Shown here: positions 1 to 12,715 of the stretch, one piece after another | Position numbering within the stretch: position 1 is the first letter of the stretch | Layout: every line of letters starts with the position of its first letter | NCBI GenBank assembly: GCA_040954595.2 | Contig: CM082597.2 | Location: 682,001 to 746,000, forward strand | Origin: Balanoglossus misakiensis | Lineage: Eukaryota; Hemichordata | Direction of reading: 5' to 3' | DNA: 64,000 nt | Program-made: the position numbers and the translations under genes | The notes under the pieces: model-generated | Databases searched by the model: none | Told to the model about the DNA's origin: nothing | Seen by the model: only the letters and a program-made list of their open reading frames with translations

Positions 1-2911
1 AAATTTCGTATCACTCTTTGTGGGGGGTCTACAACCATCCATGTGGTCAAAATAATCACGTCAATGACCAATAAGATCACAATTGTCAGGAATAAATGAT
101 AGTCCTTGATAACCTGTCGGAAACAAAAGCAGCGATGTATTATTATGAAAGGTCACGGTAAATCTATTCATGGATCTCGAGAGGAAATACGACCAATCAG
201 ACATTCATTAGCAGGCAGAACATTTGATCGACGAGATTGGCAAGTTTCAATTTTCATATCGAGCTTATTCATAAAATCTTCCGACCATTTCAATCCTACA
301 CAGAGGATCTAAAACTTAGATAAGACAGTACACGGACGTAAAGTCATGCATATAGGGGTCATGAAAGTGACCTATACATAAACTCACCCTCTTTTTCTTG
401 GTGGCGTTAGTAAAAATGACGTAGACTCTCCAAGTTTTTGAAAACAAACCACCAAATGCCAGAGTAAAACCGAGACACAGAGTCCATATCCGTGCCTGTA
501 ATGCAAAGTCATGTATTACAGTTTGTAATGCTTTGTATAAAACTAGAATAAGTCTATTATGAGCATTGCGTTAATGATCAGCCTCAGGTCATGCTTTCTG
601 GTAACAAAACACGCTAAGCAAGAACAAATCCCCTTTTTTCTGTTCCACATTGGACTTGGAAAATATGCCCTGCTGTTAACAACTGGAACTTGTGGTGTGA
701 ACGTGCAATATGACACGTCTTCCCTGGAGTGTTCGGTCGAGATTTTGCGAAGGAGTCTTGAAGTATTCTTGAGTAGGGTATCTGCGTGCAATTTTAACTC
801 CTTGTTCCAACCGGCACCATTCTGTCTTATCTGACTGAGTTGCTAATGTATCGAACTGTGTCAAATTTCACCCACTGACACACTGTTGTCATCTGGGCAG
901 TAGCCCTTGAAGGAGATTTGCAATTATGGGGCATGACAAGTCTTAAAGGTCGTCGGTAATCTTATGTGCAACCGTGGAAGACTAATGTTAATAAATTGCC
1001 AATCTTACCCTGCAAACAAAGATGAAGCCATCGGGTCCAACCAGTGCGCCATCAACACCGAACAAGCAAACTGACACGTAGCAGACAACACTACCAAACG
1101 CGATGACGTTATTCATTTTGGGACTTGAGAGTTTAATCAGCCTGAGAAGAGAAAAAAAGAAGATTCTAGGTCATACAATAGGCATGGCCACATAAGCGTT
1201 GTACCACAGGGAAATGAGGTATTGGTCAGTATAATATCGACCAACTGGTTGTATTTTATGCAGTAGCGGAGATGGATATCAACATTTTAGGGACAGGATT
1301 ATTTGCACACCGATTTCTGCTCGCAGGAATCAACCAAGTTGTCTGCGAACAAAGACATCTACATAAAAGATTTGCCCCACGTGTTGTTCCATCTTGAGAT
1401 GAATTAATCAATATGCAGTGCATGTTCGCTGAGAGCTCACCCGTATCAAATGACGTAGTTCGAACCCTTTCCACTTTTTACGACAAATCAATGTAATTGT
1501 CAGTTTAGAAGCTTCATTAAGGACAGATAACTGCACTTTGATTACTTTGAACGCCACAAGTTCACTGAAGCACGTTTCATGTCTTACTTCTCTGTCATAT
1601 CTTTGCGGATTCAAACATACGGCATCAGATACAAGCTCATTTGACATTCCAATCTAATCCACGCCTTGCCATGCCGGGACCTTCTCGCTGCATGAATAAC
1701 GATACGACTGACAGGGATTTCTATAAACTTTTTACACACGGGTAATCGTGTAGGGTACGGAGACATTCCAGTGACATAAAGCCAAATGGTTGCCATGGTA
1801 TCACACCATCAACGATTCTTGTAGGTTTTGCAAAGGTAAAGCGTTTTTAAATGAAGACATGCGTCTGTTGTCAACTCAGAAGAATGTGCAGCTTCTGGTA
1901 TCACAGGCAGCAGGTGCGATAGAGACAGTGGTTATATCCTGTCCTTTGAAGTCGACATCGAAAACCAATCCAAAAACTACAAAACTTGATAAGAAGCCCG
2001 ACTCGAGATTCCTCCGGGGAATTATTTTATAAAACTCTAGAAAGCACGGTGTATTAATGAACATCTGGGTTCAGTGTGTGTAACTGATATTTTTCTCAGA
2101 GAGAACAGAAAATGCAGTTGATACACTGAACAAGCGAGCTTGTGCAACGACCTTTCGCAAGTTTCAGACTCTGCAGTAGAAATCTGTTCCAGATGTTATG
2201 TTTCACTTCAATTTTATGATTATTTCATTGAAAGTACTGTGTTGCAGGTAATGTTTACTGACTGAAATTAAATGCTCTCTTACTTTCTATTCCTCCGTGA
2301 TATATTGAAGTACAGCAAACAGAACGCCAATAATACACCAAGGGACGCCAGCACCGAAAAGACGATAAATACAGGAGCAGCTATGTTTTCGTTCACAATC
2401 ATCGTCTGCGCTGAGTCCATAGGAACACCATCACCTACAGGTGTAGAATAAAGTGTATTCTAGAACTTATTAATCATAATGTTAGAAATGGGGGGGGGGG
2501 AGGGTCTTACAGCAAGTGACTCTACTGAAATGTATACTTTTAAATCAGTGCAAACTTCAGAATGTAAGACGCCACTTCCTTTTGAATCTCTGATACCCCC
2601 TGAATGAACAGTTAGAGAACAGTTTACCTCTAAAACGTAGCTTCTCATCCTCATTGATCCAGACCAGCGATCCTTGCGGATAGAAGAGACCTAACGTGAT
2701 GTCGCGAAATTCATTATTAACAGGATCCACTGTAAAATATAGTGACGCCAAAGTAACAACGGTGAGTGATAATGGATGGTTCAAAAATAGATAGAGATTA
2801 AGTCAGAGAGACAAAGTAGTCATATTACATACATACATAAATACATACATACTTACCGTACATACATACATACATACATACATACATACATACATACATA
2901 CATACATACAT

Positions 2912-2942
<31 letters not shown>

Positions 2943-2970
2943 TACATACATACATACATACATACATACA

Positions 2971-3004
<34 letters not shown>

Positions 3005-6000
3005 CATACATACATACAGACATACAGACAGACAAACAGACATACACATTGTTTTCCTTACCTCCTAATTGCTCTATTTTAGTAATCCCAAATCGATCGC
3101 CGTGGTCATTAAACGACACAGGTCCCTATTCAGAATAAAGATACAAATTGACAACCTTATTCATTGTGCCTTATTTGTTTTTCACAAATGTGAACCTCAA
3201 TCTATATAGTGGCCACTTAGTTACAGTCCCTGTTATAAAGGCCAGTTTAGGAAAGTCTTTCGTAAAGTTACGGTATATATACAAACCAGTAGACAGTTTT
3301 GACGACATGGAATGTCTAAAACATGACTTACCGACACACCAGCAAAACTAGTCGCATTAAAAGACTTCATGAACAAGTCTCGGATTCCATGAGTGTCATC
3401 ATAGTCGAAATCTTCAATACCAAATTCAGAGCCTTCATCTGCAAGTTGTTCAGCAACTCGATGCAACATGAGAGCTGTGGCCCATAGTGCGTCGTAACCA
3501 TAGGAAGAATATTCCTGTCCACTTGGATTTGTACCATTTAAGTATCGACGATATGATGTTAGATATTCTGACGAAGTCTGGGTGGAGACATTAATGATTA
3601 AACATAAATACTGTATGATATATTTATACATGTCTGGCCAAGAACTATTCACTAAATGAAATATAAATATATCATGCACAAACTATTATACGGTATCATA
3701 CCAATTATTCGACAAAATGCATTTCAGTTGGAAGCAAGTATATTAAGTAAATTATTCTCAGTATCACAATACATGTAATAGGAGAAGCTGTTTTGAAATC
3801 AAACTGGGTGTCCAGAATATCATTCATGTTCTGTTTTGAACCAAATGACATATAATCCGTATATATACATTATGTCATTGCCTGTGCATTATTACAATAT
3901 GGGGCGCCTTCATCCAGATGGGTTAGATGACTCTGTACAGGTAGGTATCACTTACCATGCCTGACACTGTTGTTGTGTCGTCTGGACTGAGTGGCAATCC
4001 TTCTGTTCCAACTGCATATTCGATGACTTCTTTAATCTGTTCCACAGTGCAGTCAATGTTGCTTGTATCCAGCCACCAGCCATGGATGTACCAACCCAGA
4101 ATGAAGTACACATACTTGGATCCATACATTCCCAACTTGTAGGCCTATTTTACCAACACAACGGGTGTTAGTGAGAACATATAAATGTTTAACATCAAGT
4201 GGGCATTATGCATATACATGTTCTAGTACACACTCATGAACAACACACAGCAGAAATTTTAATTTTAGTGAGTGAAGTAAAATTACAATCAAGGAATTGA
4301 TATGTGGCCACTGCTTATTGAAAACAATATGACATTTATACAAACCTCACAGAACAAAATTCTTGCTTGGTCTTCGTACATATTTGTTACAATTATCCGT
4401 CCATCCTTCGCCTGAAACATAAAAGTCGAAGCATAAGAATACCGTACTGCGCAAGTTTACGAGGTCGCCGTACCCTACGTACATCTACTTTAAACAGTTT
4501 GATCCCAAGGTTGCTACTTTTAGACAACGTTAGGGTTGGGTTAAGTGGCTATTCGGTAAATCGCAAGTGTCCTACAACCAGGAATTAGTTCTTTTTCTTC
4601 TGTGAAATGAGGAAAAGATTTTTTCTAATGTGCTCATTTATCACGTTTTATATCATAGCTTGTTCAATTCAACAATTTTACAATTATACGTTAGATTGGA
4701 AAAAATCTACGTCGAAATCATACACAATACTATATCCGTGGCATAAGTAGATTGATCAAAAAGAAGCAAAGGAGGCATCTTTTGACAACTTGAGTATGAA
4801 CGTGACAAAGTATGCATTTGCTTTTGTGAGGAAGCTTCATCTAAATGGTCCCGTTGGCACGTACATGTGTCACACAAGGAGTGATGAGTGCCAGGTTTCA
4901 TTAGAGTGGTGTCACATTTGATGGGTTTGATAAATACAATCATACCACCTTTACATGTAATTTTCTTTCTATACTGTACACTGAGAAATAAGCTGGAGTT
5001 TAACAAATTTAGGAAGAAACAATAAAGAGATTGTTAACACCTAAACAAGATACACGAAGCCAAACCATATGCTCATGATCAGTGTAGTGAAAGATAATCA
5101 ATTCCTGAAACTTTCTCTGTCAATATTCAAGTCACGTGTGTACTCACCTTAATGTTTGCTAGTTGATTTGTTGGCACGCTGCCAGAATCCACGCTCTCTG
5201 ACGTCACTAGTTCAATGCCATGAACTTCCAAATCACGAACTAGCAAGTTGGTGGCCTAGGTGATAAAATAACGATTAAAGTCAGACTTAACGTTCTGTGC
5301 TGGTGCTACTAATTTGTGTGTCCACACTTTTTTCACACCAACGAAATCGTCGACAGTATTAGTAATAACTCTTCGTACAAAACCAGTCAAGTAAATCGTA
5401 CATAGAGGTAAAAGTTACTAACAATGGAAAATAATTCCTCCATCTGATGTATAGTAGCTACTCGCTTCCAACCATAGTGTTTGAATAATTGGATACGGGG
5501 AGCGTTGACGGCTGAATCAGTAGGATACGTCCGGAAAAAATACTTGTATCTGTCCCGGTTCGATAAGGCATCAGATGCAGAAGCATAGGACATCTGGAAA
5601 AAGAGAATTAAGTATCTATTAACCCAATCAATCAGTCAGTCACGCAGTCAGTCAATCAAATGTGTCTCTCTTTGGGGCTGGTCTGTCCATCCATGAACTG
5701 CGCCTACGTTTCTGCACAATATTATTGTCCATACAAATTTGCCAGCTGGTGAATTGAAACTACACACTACTGACACGGGCCTGAAAAACATTCTTACCTG
5801 CACAAGGTTCCAATGTTGAGCTGTGGCCGCAACTGGTTGACTGACAACAGAGCACGCTGCACCCAACAAAACTGTCTTCACTGGTTCTTCATACAATAAC
5901 TCGAAGAAGCTTTTCATTCCAACTCCGGCGTTGCACTACAAATAAAACAAAACTAAAACGCGTTTAAACATATTCCAGTGAAAACTTTCTTATTCTTCCA

Positions 6001-6961
6001 ATCATTCAGTACAGACATCATATCGCTGTAGATAGTATGACAACTTTGATACATGTAATGATGTTTCACATGGGATTCATTTCATCTTCTTTGTAAATCT
6101 TTTGTGTTAACAGTCATATCAATATTATGAAACCGTTGTATGCATTTCTCCACAACTCAGCATCTCATTTTCTCGCTAAATGCCATTCCCCCATTTTCCC
6201 TTTTATCCGCCTGATAAGACTTGAATACGATTCACATAGAATTCCTTTCCACTCTGTAGACTGTAGCAATATCGACGGAAACTGATAAATTGTGAACCTG
6301 ATAATTTATATTTTGTATAGAAAGAACTCATCTTTCTGATTACTGGGCGGTATTCTATTACTTATTTATTTAGCCCTAACTTCTTGAGGACAATTAACCC
6401 ACACATCTAAAACATTTATGAAATTAAATCTTTGTATAAATTATGTAGGCATGTTAAACCTTTTTGCTTTCATTTTCTGAATAATTTGTGACACATTATA
6501 TGAGTTACACTTTTTAGTACACAGTAGAAATAATGTTAACTCAGGGAAAATGAATAGTCAAGTATTGACTTGATGAGAATGACTTAATAATCTTCAGTCT
6601 GGTTATGATATATTTATACAATAGTAAGAAATCGTTTCTAGTTTACAATACGCCATATTTCTCATAATCCTCTTTAAATACTACCGTAGTTTCCATGGCC
6701 GGCCTTTCTTGTGCTTACCTGTGTGTCTTTCCATTCCATTCTCAGCGTATAGTTGGGAAGAATGTTCTCATTCCCGTTGACCTGATCCAGCGCCATTTCC
6801 ACACCTGGCAGTATTCCCGATGCATCCCAAGCCCCACCCATCGGGAACAGTGCTCCGATGGTGATGTTGGTTTTCTGTGTCTCGCACAAACGCAGATGGA
6901 CAGTTGATAACAGAAGTAGAAACGTGTTGACGGCCATACTGCTCGTCAGATGTGTCACCAT
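1..6961 (-). CDS. GABA-B-type metabotropic receptor (class C GPCR), 3' end beyond window
   Basis: Thirteen coding exons on the minus strand, in order: 6961-6719, 5935-5798, 5593-5423, 5255-5148, 4411-4346, 4144-3956, 3577-3332, 3125-3062, 2729-2628, 2434-2284, 1141-1009, 495-388 and 113-1 (open at the window edge). All junctions are GT-AG and in phase. The product starts with a signal peptide (LLLLSTVHLRLC), then a Venus-flytrap ligand domain (IGALFPMGGAW, LSNRDRYKYFFRT, YGWKRVATI, FILGWY, SYGYDALWA). Membrane segments follow: TM1 in exon 10, TM2 after KLSSPKMNNVI, TM3 with KTWRVYVIF, and TM4 ending near WMVVDPP. GABA-B receptors act at the plasma membrane as obligate dimers coupling to Gi/o. 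The ligand domain resembles subunit 1, the membrane part subunit 2. A 3' splice site at about 6982 suggests an upstream 5'UTR exon. TM5-7 and the tail lie outside. The family call is firm; the subunit call is not. Confidence 0.9.
2826..3047. repeat. (CATA)n/(CAGA)n microsatellite
   Basis: About 220 bp of CATA repeats interrupted by a block of CAGA repeats, inside an intron of the GABA-B-type receptor gene (between the 3062-3125 and 2628-2729 exons). The open frames of Met-Tyr-Val-Cys repeats read from it are artefacts of the repeat. Confidence 0.97.
3205..3265 (-). repeat. Dispersed repeat family C (copy 1, inverted)
   Basis: The reverse complement carries CTTTCCTAAACTGGCC and GTGGCCACTATATAG, both also found in the element at 16818-16940. 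It lies in an intron of the receptor gene. Confidence 0.6.
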
Positions 6962-7261
6962 CTCGTCGCATTACCTTTCTTCTGGAAACAAAACCAGTTT
7001 TGTTCATCGGAATTAGTTTTCAGCTGTCAATAGCTGCACTAATTATACAATAATGACCAAATAAATCATTTTTGGAATAATGAGAGAAATGAATACCATA
7101 TATCATGAATTAATACCTGAATAAGTGATGCGCAGTAGCATAACAAAAATTGATCAATCTCAATGCCTATTTATGAATTTATAAGGTACAATGAAATGCC
7201 AGCTATTCTTGTGTTGACAAGACAGTGAAGCTGTAGGGTGCACGATGACTGATCGACTACA

Positions 7262-7350
7262 AGTAGACAATTTTGCGAACTCCAGAAGACCCTGCTTGGT
7301 CTCGCGTGACTAGGCAGGTTGCATGGAAGGACAATCTCATGTGACATACA
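7262..7350 (-). repeat. Dispersed repeat family A (copy 1)
   Basis: Similar over most of its length to 22485-22580, with shared blocks such as TAGACAATTTTGCGAACT versus TAGACCATTTTCCGAACT, GGTCTCGCGTGACTAGG versus GATCTCGCATAGCTAGG, and TCTCATGTGACA. Related shorter copies lie at 43211-43265 and 62771-62825. Confidence 0.65.
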
Positions 7351-10300
7351 ACAGTGAATCTGTACCGGTAGACTGAAAGATGACTGAACGACATATGGTG
7401 AAACAAGCTTACAGGCAAAATTGTTACATTTGCTGCTTCGATACATATATTGATAAACAAAGAACAGCAAATTGTGGAGTATAATGGATTACCTACAAAT
7501 TAGCCTGAGTGGATACATACATGAAGACGCACTGTTGTATCAGATTAGCTTGCATGTCTACCCCTCGTTAATAATATGAAATGTTTCTTCAGTAATGAAT
7601 ATACCATCTATGACGTCACCATGAAAAGCGTAACATCAAATCTATAATATCACTCCATCATATACACAAACAACAAAAATTGCGTCAAAGCAATTTCATT
7701 GTCAGTTTAATGACATATTTACATATTTCGAAATAGCTAATGTGCTTTTCTTTAGAACCAGTCTCCGGGTGACGGATGTAGGACTACACTTTACAAAATT
7801 GGAATCGGCAATATGAATTAGTCAGTGGTCATCCAGGAAATGAAACAAAGAAACCCTCCAACAACAAAAACACAATATCATGCCTGTGTACAACTAATCC
7901 TGGAGCTGGACTATTTGGGGAACTGCAGTCGTGATTGTTGACAGCCGTTAAGGAGATATTTTTGACATGTGAACATCAGAACTCTAAATCGCACGAGAGA
8001 TCATCTCTTTCCAAGGCAGCGGTTAGCCATAATTGATGACAACAATGCAAGGATAATATAGTTGACGCTAATCAATGGCTATTAAATTTTATATTAATTT
8101 GTTAAAATGAAAAGCTTTCATTCATTAATGGCAACCCAAAAGGGAGACAATATCAGCTAATTAATAGGCAAACACAAAAATGTGTTTGTCGCCGCAATGT
8201 GTCATGATGTATCATCAACCAACGATTGCACGGAGCTTCTAGAACTAACTTTTAAAAAATCTCAATGCAAATGCAGGGTCTGCAGTTTTCTGCACTGAAA
8301 TGTTAAATGAAAAGTAAAATTGTTTGATTATTTTCAATACTTCTTCTCAAGGTTGATTATCTGTTCACTCCTTCAAAAACGAGAATGTCATCGAGTGACC
8401 TTCACTGTCAATCATGGTTTTGAACATCATGAAGAAAAAACCTCCACTTTTTCATTTTTTGTTTGTTTCGTGTATTGCTGATCTTCTTCAATCACCACAC
8501 CAAGGTGACAAACCCAAACGCTTCACTTGGTCCCACTCATCCAGAATCCTCAATTGACAATTCTAAGCGGAGTTGAAACACAATTAGCTCACGCTATAAT
8601 ACCCAAATACAATCATCAACAACATAAAATAAACCGTAAATGAGAAAATATGCCTTAACCCATGAACTTCAATGAACATGCAAACGCATCATTATATTCC
8701 TACAATTTTAAACCACACAAACTCATAAAAACCCGTTTTAAACTACTTAAAACATTTCCGTTTGAAAACCTGCTTCCAGTGATAATCTTTAGGATAGGCG
8801 AGTGAAAATATACAACATGACAAGCCTTTTGGAGATGTTCAATTCATTTGATTCGTGAATTCAGAATGGAAAACATGTCAAAGTAACTCTTCTCTCAAAA
8901 AGCAGAGCAGTATGATTTATTTAGTTGGATTGTCAGTGCAAGCTATTTTAAGGCATGTTTCAATCAGTTAGATCAATCTGGCTAAAGGGTATAAAGAAGC
9001 TTAAGATTATATACTCACCGCTTTAAATAGTAATAAGGTAGCTTAGCAAGTTATTTTCGCTGTGCGCTCTCTATGAGATAACTGTCGGTACCTAACTGTG
9101 AAACCTAGCATATATGATGCTCATTTTATTGTCTCGCAATGACTCTTGGGAGCATCTGGGATTAACTTGCAATTTGTATCGCAACCGCCCACAGGTGACC
9201 TATTTTAAACCAAGAGTCAATCGCGATTCATCACTTCAACGAACAAATGCGAAAACTCATCAGATGCAAATTACTGGCGGGAAACACACGTACTCCATCC
9301 CGTTTCCTGAAATAGCTGAATTAGCAAACCACGTCTTTGTAATTCAAAGACAGTAATAAACAAAAAAGACAGTAAACTGTACAGAATGAGTACTTAATCG
9401 ACAAAAAGTTAACCCAAACTGAGCATGCATCGCATAGTAATGTAATTGAGTACATTAATGAGGTACTATCTTTAAGACACAGCCAGTAATGATCAGCCTG
9501 GAAGGACTCAAGAAAAATTTCTGTTGAAACACGCAGTCCCTTCCCATCTATTAATGATAATCCATGTTGACTGGAAAAAATACCCTACGGCCTGTTAATG
9601 ATTGATCACTGTGGAATTCATCATCTATTAGTACGCCGTTCGGAGACAAATTTTTCTGGAAAACAACAGTCCTCTGAACTTTTCAATTTTTTGCTAATAT
9701 TAAAGTGCGAGAGGAGTGTTTTTGAAAACAGATGATGAAATAGGATGTTCACTGTTCACTATCTTGTTTTCACAAAACTCACTACTTTAATTTTCTCCAT
9801 AGAGTATATAATACAAAGGTTCTCAATCAACTTACATATGACAAACTAATGTAAAATGTCTCAGAACATGAAACAGAATGTATAAAATGGCCGCCCAGTG
9901 GCCATATTGGATCATACTGCAACACAAATGCATTATATGTACATCAAAGTAGATTAGTGTTATACCAAGTTTGAATGTGAGCTAACGACAAGTGTTTTGT
10001 CTGTTTGGTTTCCATGACAGCATCTGTTAACTTTCTTGACTAAAAGATAATCGTGTTTAAAAGGTGATTTTTGATTTCCCAGCTCCGCCTCTCGTTCAAG
10101 TAGAAATACACGGACAATTTTGCATGATCTATACCGTTTCTTTTACTTTCCATTAACGAAGGCAATTTAACAAACCTTTCTCTTAGCTTTACAATGTCAA
10201 GATGTAGCACGGCCATCAGAAAATGTTTAAAAAATCTAACCAACCTAATCCATTGATGGCCTTGAATATGAATCTATTTATATTAACACATCGGATATCG

Positions 10301-12286
10301 TAAAGCTCACGTAATAATTTGTGCTTTTGTCCGCTGGATGTTAGTTGAGAAAATTGTGTCCTTTCAAATTATATTCCTGTTTAATACGATCGGTTGCCAT
10401 TGAAATAGAAACCTTAGTATTTAAACTGTCTCCGCCCTTCCATCTGTTCGTTGTTAATTACATGTCATATTCCCTTTTCCTGTCTATGTTCGAACACCTA
10501 TTCTTACGGTTAAAATACTCATTTAGAAACTTTAAGATTTCTTACAGTAAAGCTTATATATCTTTCTACTTTTGTAGCAAATTAATTTACTTTGGACGTA
10601 TGTTCCTGGAAAAGATTATTTCATAACTTTTCTGTGGCTTCATCGCATATTTAGAAACCATGTTTATCGAGTTGAATGTTTTCGAGTTCATGAGCTCAAT
10701 ATGGTGCCGTCTGGAGTGAAGTTTCGTGGCTGTCACCATGGCAACAATCATGATTTCATCGTTGTACCTTGCAGTCAATTACCGGTGGCATATTAAAACA
10801 TGTTTTTAATATTTTAGATGGAAATGAAAGTCTGTCGGCCGTTGTCATGGCAATTGCAAGTATCTGGCTTTGCAAACTTTCCCCCTAGGCATAGAGTTTT
10901 TAGGATGATTGTATTACAACCATTAGCACTAGCAGCTTAATGTTTCTAGCCAGCAGGTAGTGTAAGCCTTTCTGTTGAACATCTAAATTCAAATGTGGTA
11001 TTGTTTCTGGTAAATTTCCAATGACGTCGTTGAAATCAAACAATCGCTATTCACATACTAACTTTTTGCATGAGTGAAGTCCAAAATCAGCTAACGTTAC
11101 TATATTCCTTGCAAGCCGCCTCGATTTCCAGAAGAAATACATTGAACAGATACAAATTTATCCTGCCTGATGTGAAATGTTAAAAATTTAACCAGTATCT
11201 GAATTTCCAATATCACAAACAAAAGCTTAGTGTTGATAACAAGCGTTGGAATCATACTTGCTGCTGTGGGCTATAGGAAATGAAAGATGTGTGCGTACAT
11301 CCAGTAGAATGAGTCTCCCAGCGTGCATTGTTGAATGACAGAATCAGATCTCTTCTTAATATCAATTACTACTCACTGTATGGTGCTCTTGTTTTAAATT
11401 AGCTGTAAGCTAATTATGGCGTGTAAACTTTGGCAATGCTATTTGGTAATGGCATTCAGAATTTGAATGACAGGAGTGTTTATAGTGTTTTTTCATCAAA
11501 ATGTAAACGCGATGTCAGCAGTAACCTGGCAACTAAGGGATGAGACTAACCTACATCGTTGAGAAAATGATGTCAAAGATATACAAACAAGCAATGGGGC
11601 TCTGGACATTTTACAGTGCTTCGCTGTGTAAACTCTTTTGATGGTTGACTTGCCATACTTTGTGTGTGTGTGGCTACATTCCAACAGAATCAAGTGATGG
11701 TAACCTATATTGTATGAAAGTGAAATGAAATAATGAACTCAGAAAATAGTTTAGCCAAACCTACCTTGGATTCCATGCTTGTAGGTGAAAGACAGCATCA
11801 CTGTAACAACACCGAGAAAATAGTTTAACCGAGTGTCAACAACTTGACGATGCAGCGATTGATGATGGCTCAGCCCAACAGCCCAATACAACGATTAACA
11901 TACGCTAAAATAAGCACAGACATCTGTGTCTGTTTCTGATGACGTAATCATTTAATAACGTATTTCAAATGGCACGGAAAATCTCTTAAGACTGGAATTA
12001 ACTAAATCATTCCTAAAGAGCCATTGGACTTAACAGTGATTTTTAATATTTTAGACCGTGCACTTGTATACAGGTTAATTTCGGATAAGGATTTTGATAG
12101 TCAGATATGCTGTTTACTCTACAGGATAAAACTCCGTAGAATTTACTCTCAGTAACGTGTCCCGCACAAATTGAATTATGAGAACATTATTTGCTTGGCC
12201 AAACTCAAATGAGGTCCATTTAATTTGAATGTCTGACCTGAATTTCAATACCTCTAGAATGTAAGTACCTTCAGTGTATTATTACC

Positions 12287-12362
12287 CGGTCACCCCCAGT
12301 TCCCTCTTTAGAGGTCCAAGTTTACCATAGAAAACAATGGATTTGGACTGAACCGTGTTGGT
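12287..12362 (-). repeat. Dispersed repeat family B (copy 1)
   Basis: Its reverse complement (GGTTCAGTCC, TTGTTTTCTATGGTAA, TTGGACCTCTAAAGAGGGA, followed by a G-run) matches 13356-13437 over about 75 bp. The two copies form an inverted pair around the last ABHD10-like exon. Confidence 0.8.
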
Positions 12363-12537
12363 GAAAAGGTTAAATAAGTAACTAAAGACTTCTCAACACT
12401 GATGGCCAAAAGGTGTTAATAGTCTAAACAGCAGCAGGATATGAATGGGTTAATGAGTTTCTGATATGGATAGATCATCCATGCTTAAAGTTGATAAGTA
12501 AACAGAGTAGACACAATATACCCCAGGCAAGAATGAC

Positions 12538-12543
12538 TTTATT
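12538..12543 (-). other. Candidate poly(A) signal of the ABHD10-like gene
   Basis: AATAAA on the minus strand, about 170 bp beyond the stop codon at 12716-12718. It is the nearest canonical hexamer downstream. Confidence 0.5.
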
Positions 12544-12715
12544 TGCGCAATTGATTTTTCATAATTACTGTGACGCACAATAAAAGGGAAATTACGAATT
12601 GCATAATATTATGCAAAAATAATAATCTCAGCAGCTGATGTTGAGTCTACTTGCTATTACATTCTATAAGAAATACATCATTCGGTAAATTGTGTGTTCG
12701 AATAAAGTGTTGTCA

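Larger units (their letters stand above)
6982..12537. other. Intergenic / upstream region of the GABA-B-type receptor gene
   Basis: About 5.5 kb without a recognisable protein or RNA gene. It should hold the promoter and 5'UTR exons of the receptor gene on the minus strand, but no exon could be fixed. The only structures seen are the dispersed repeats at 7262-7350 and 12287-12362. Open frames in it are short and show no family resemblance. Confidence 0.6.

Noticed and set aside
2803-3119. Long Met-Tyr-Val-Cys repeat reading frames
   Set aside because: Translations of the CATA/CAGA microsatellite in an intron; no coding evidence.
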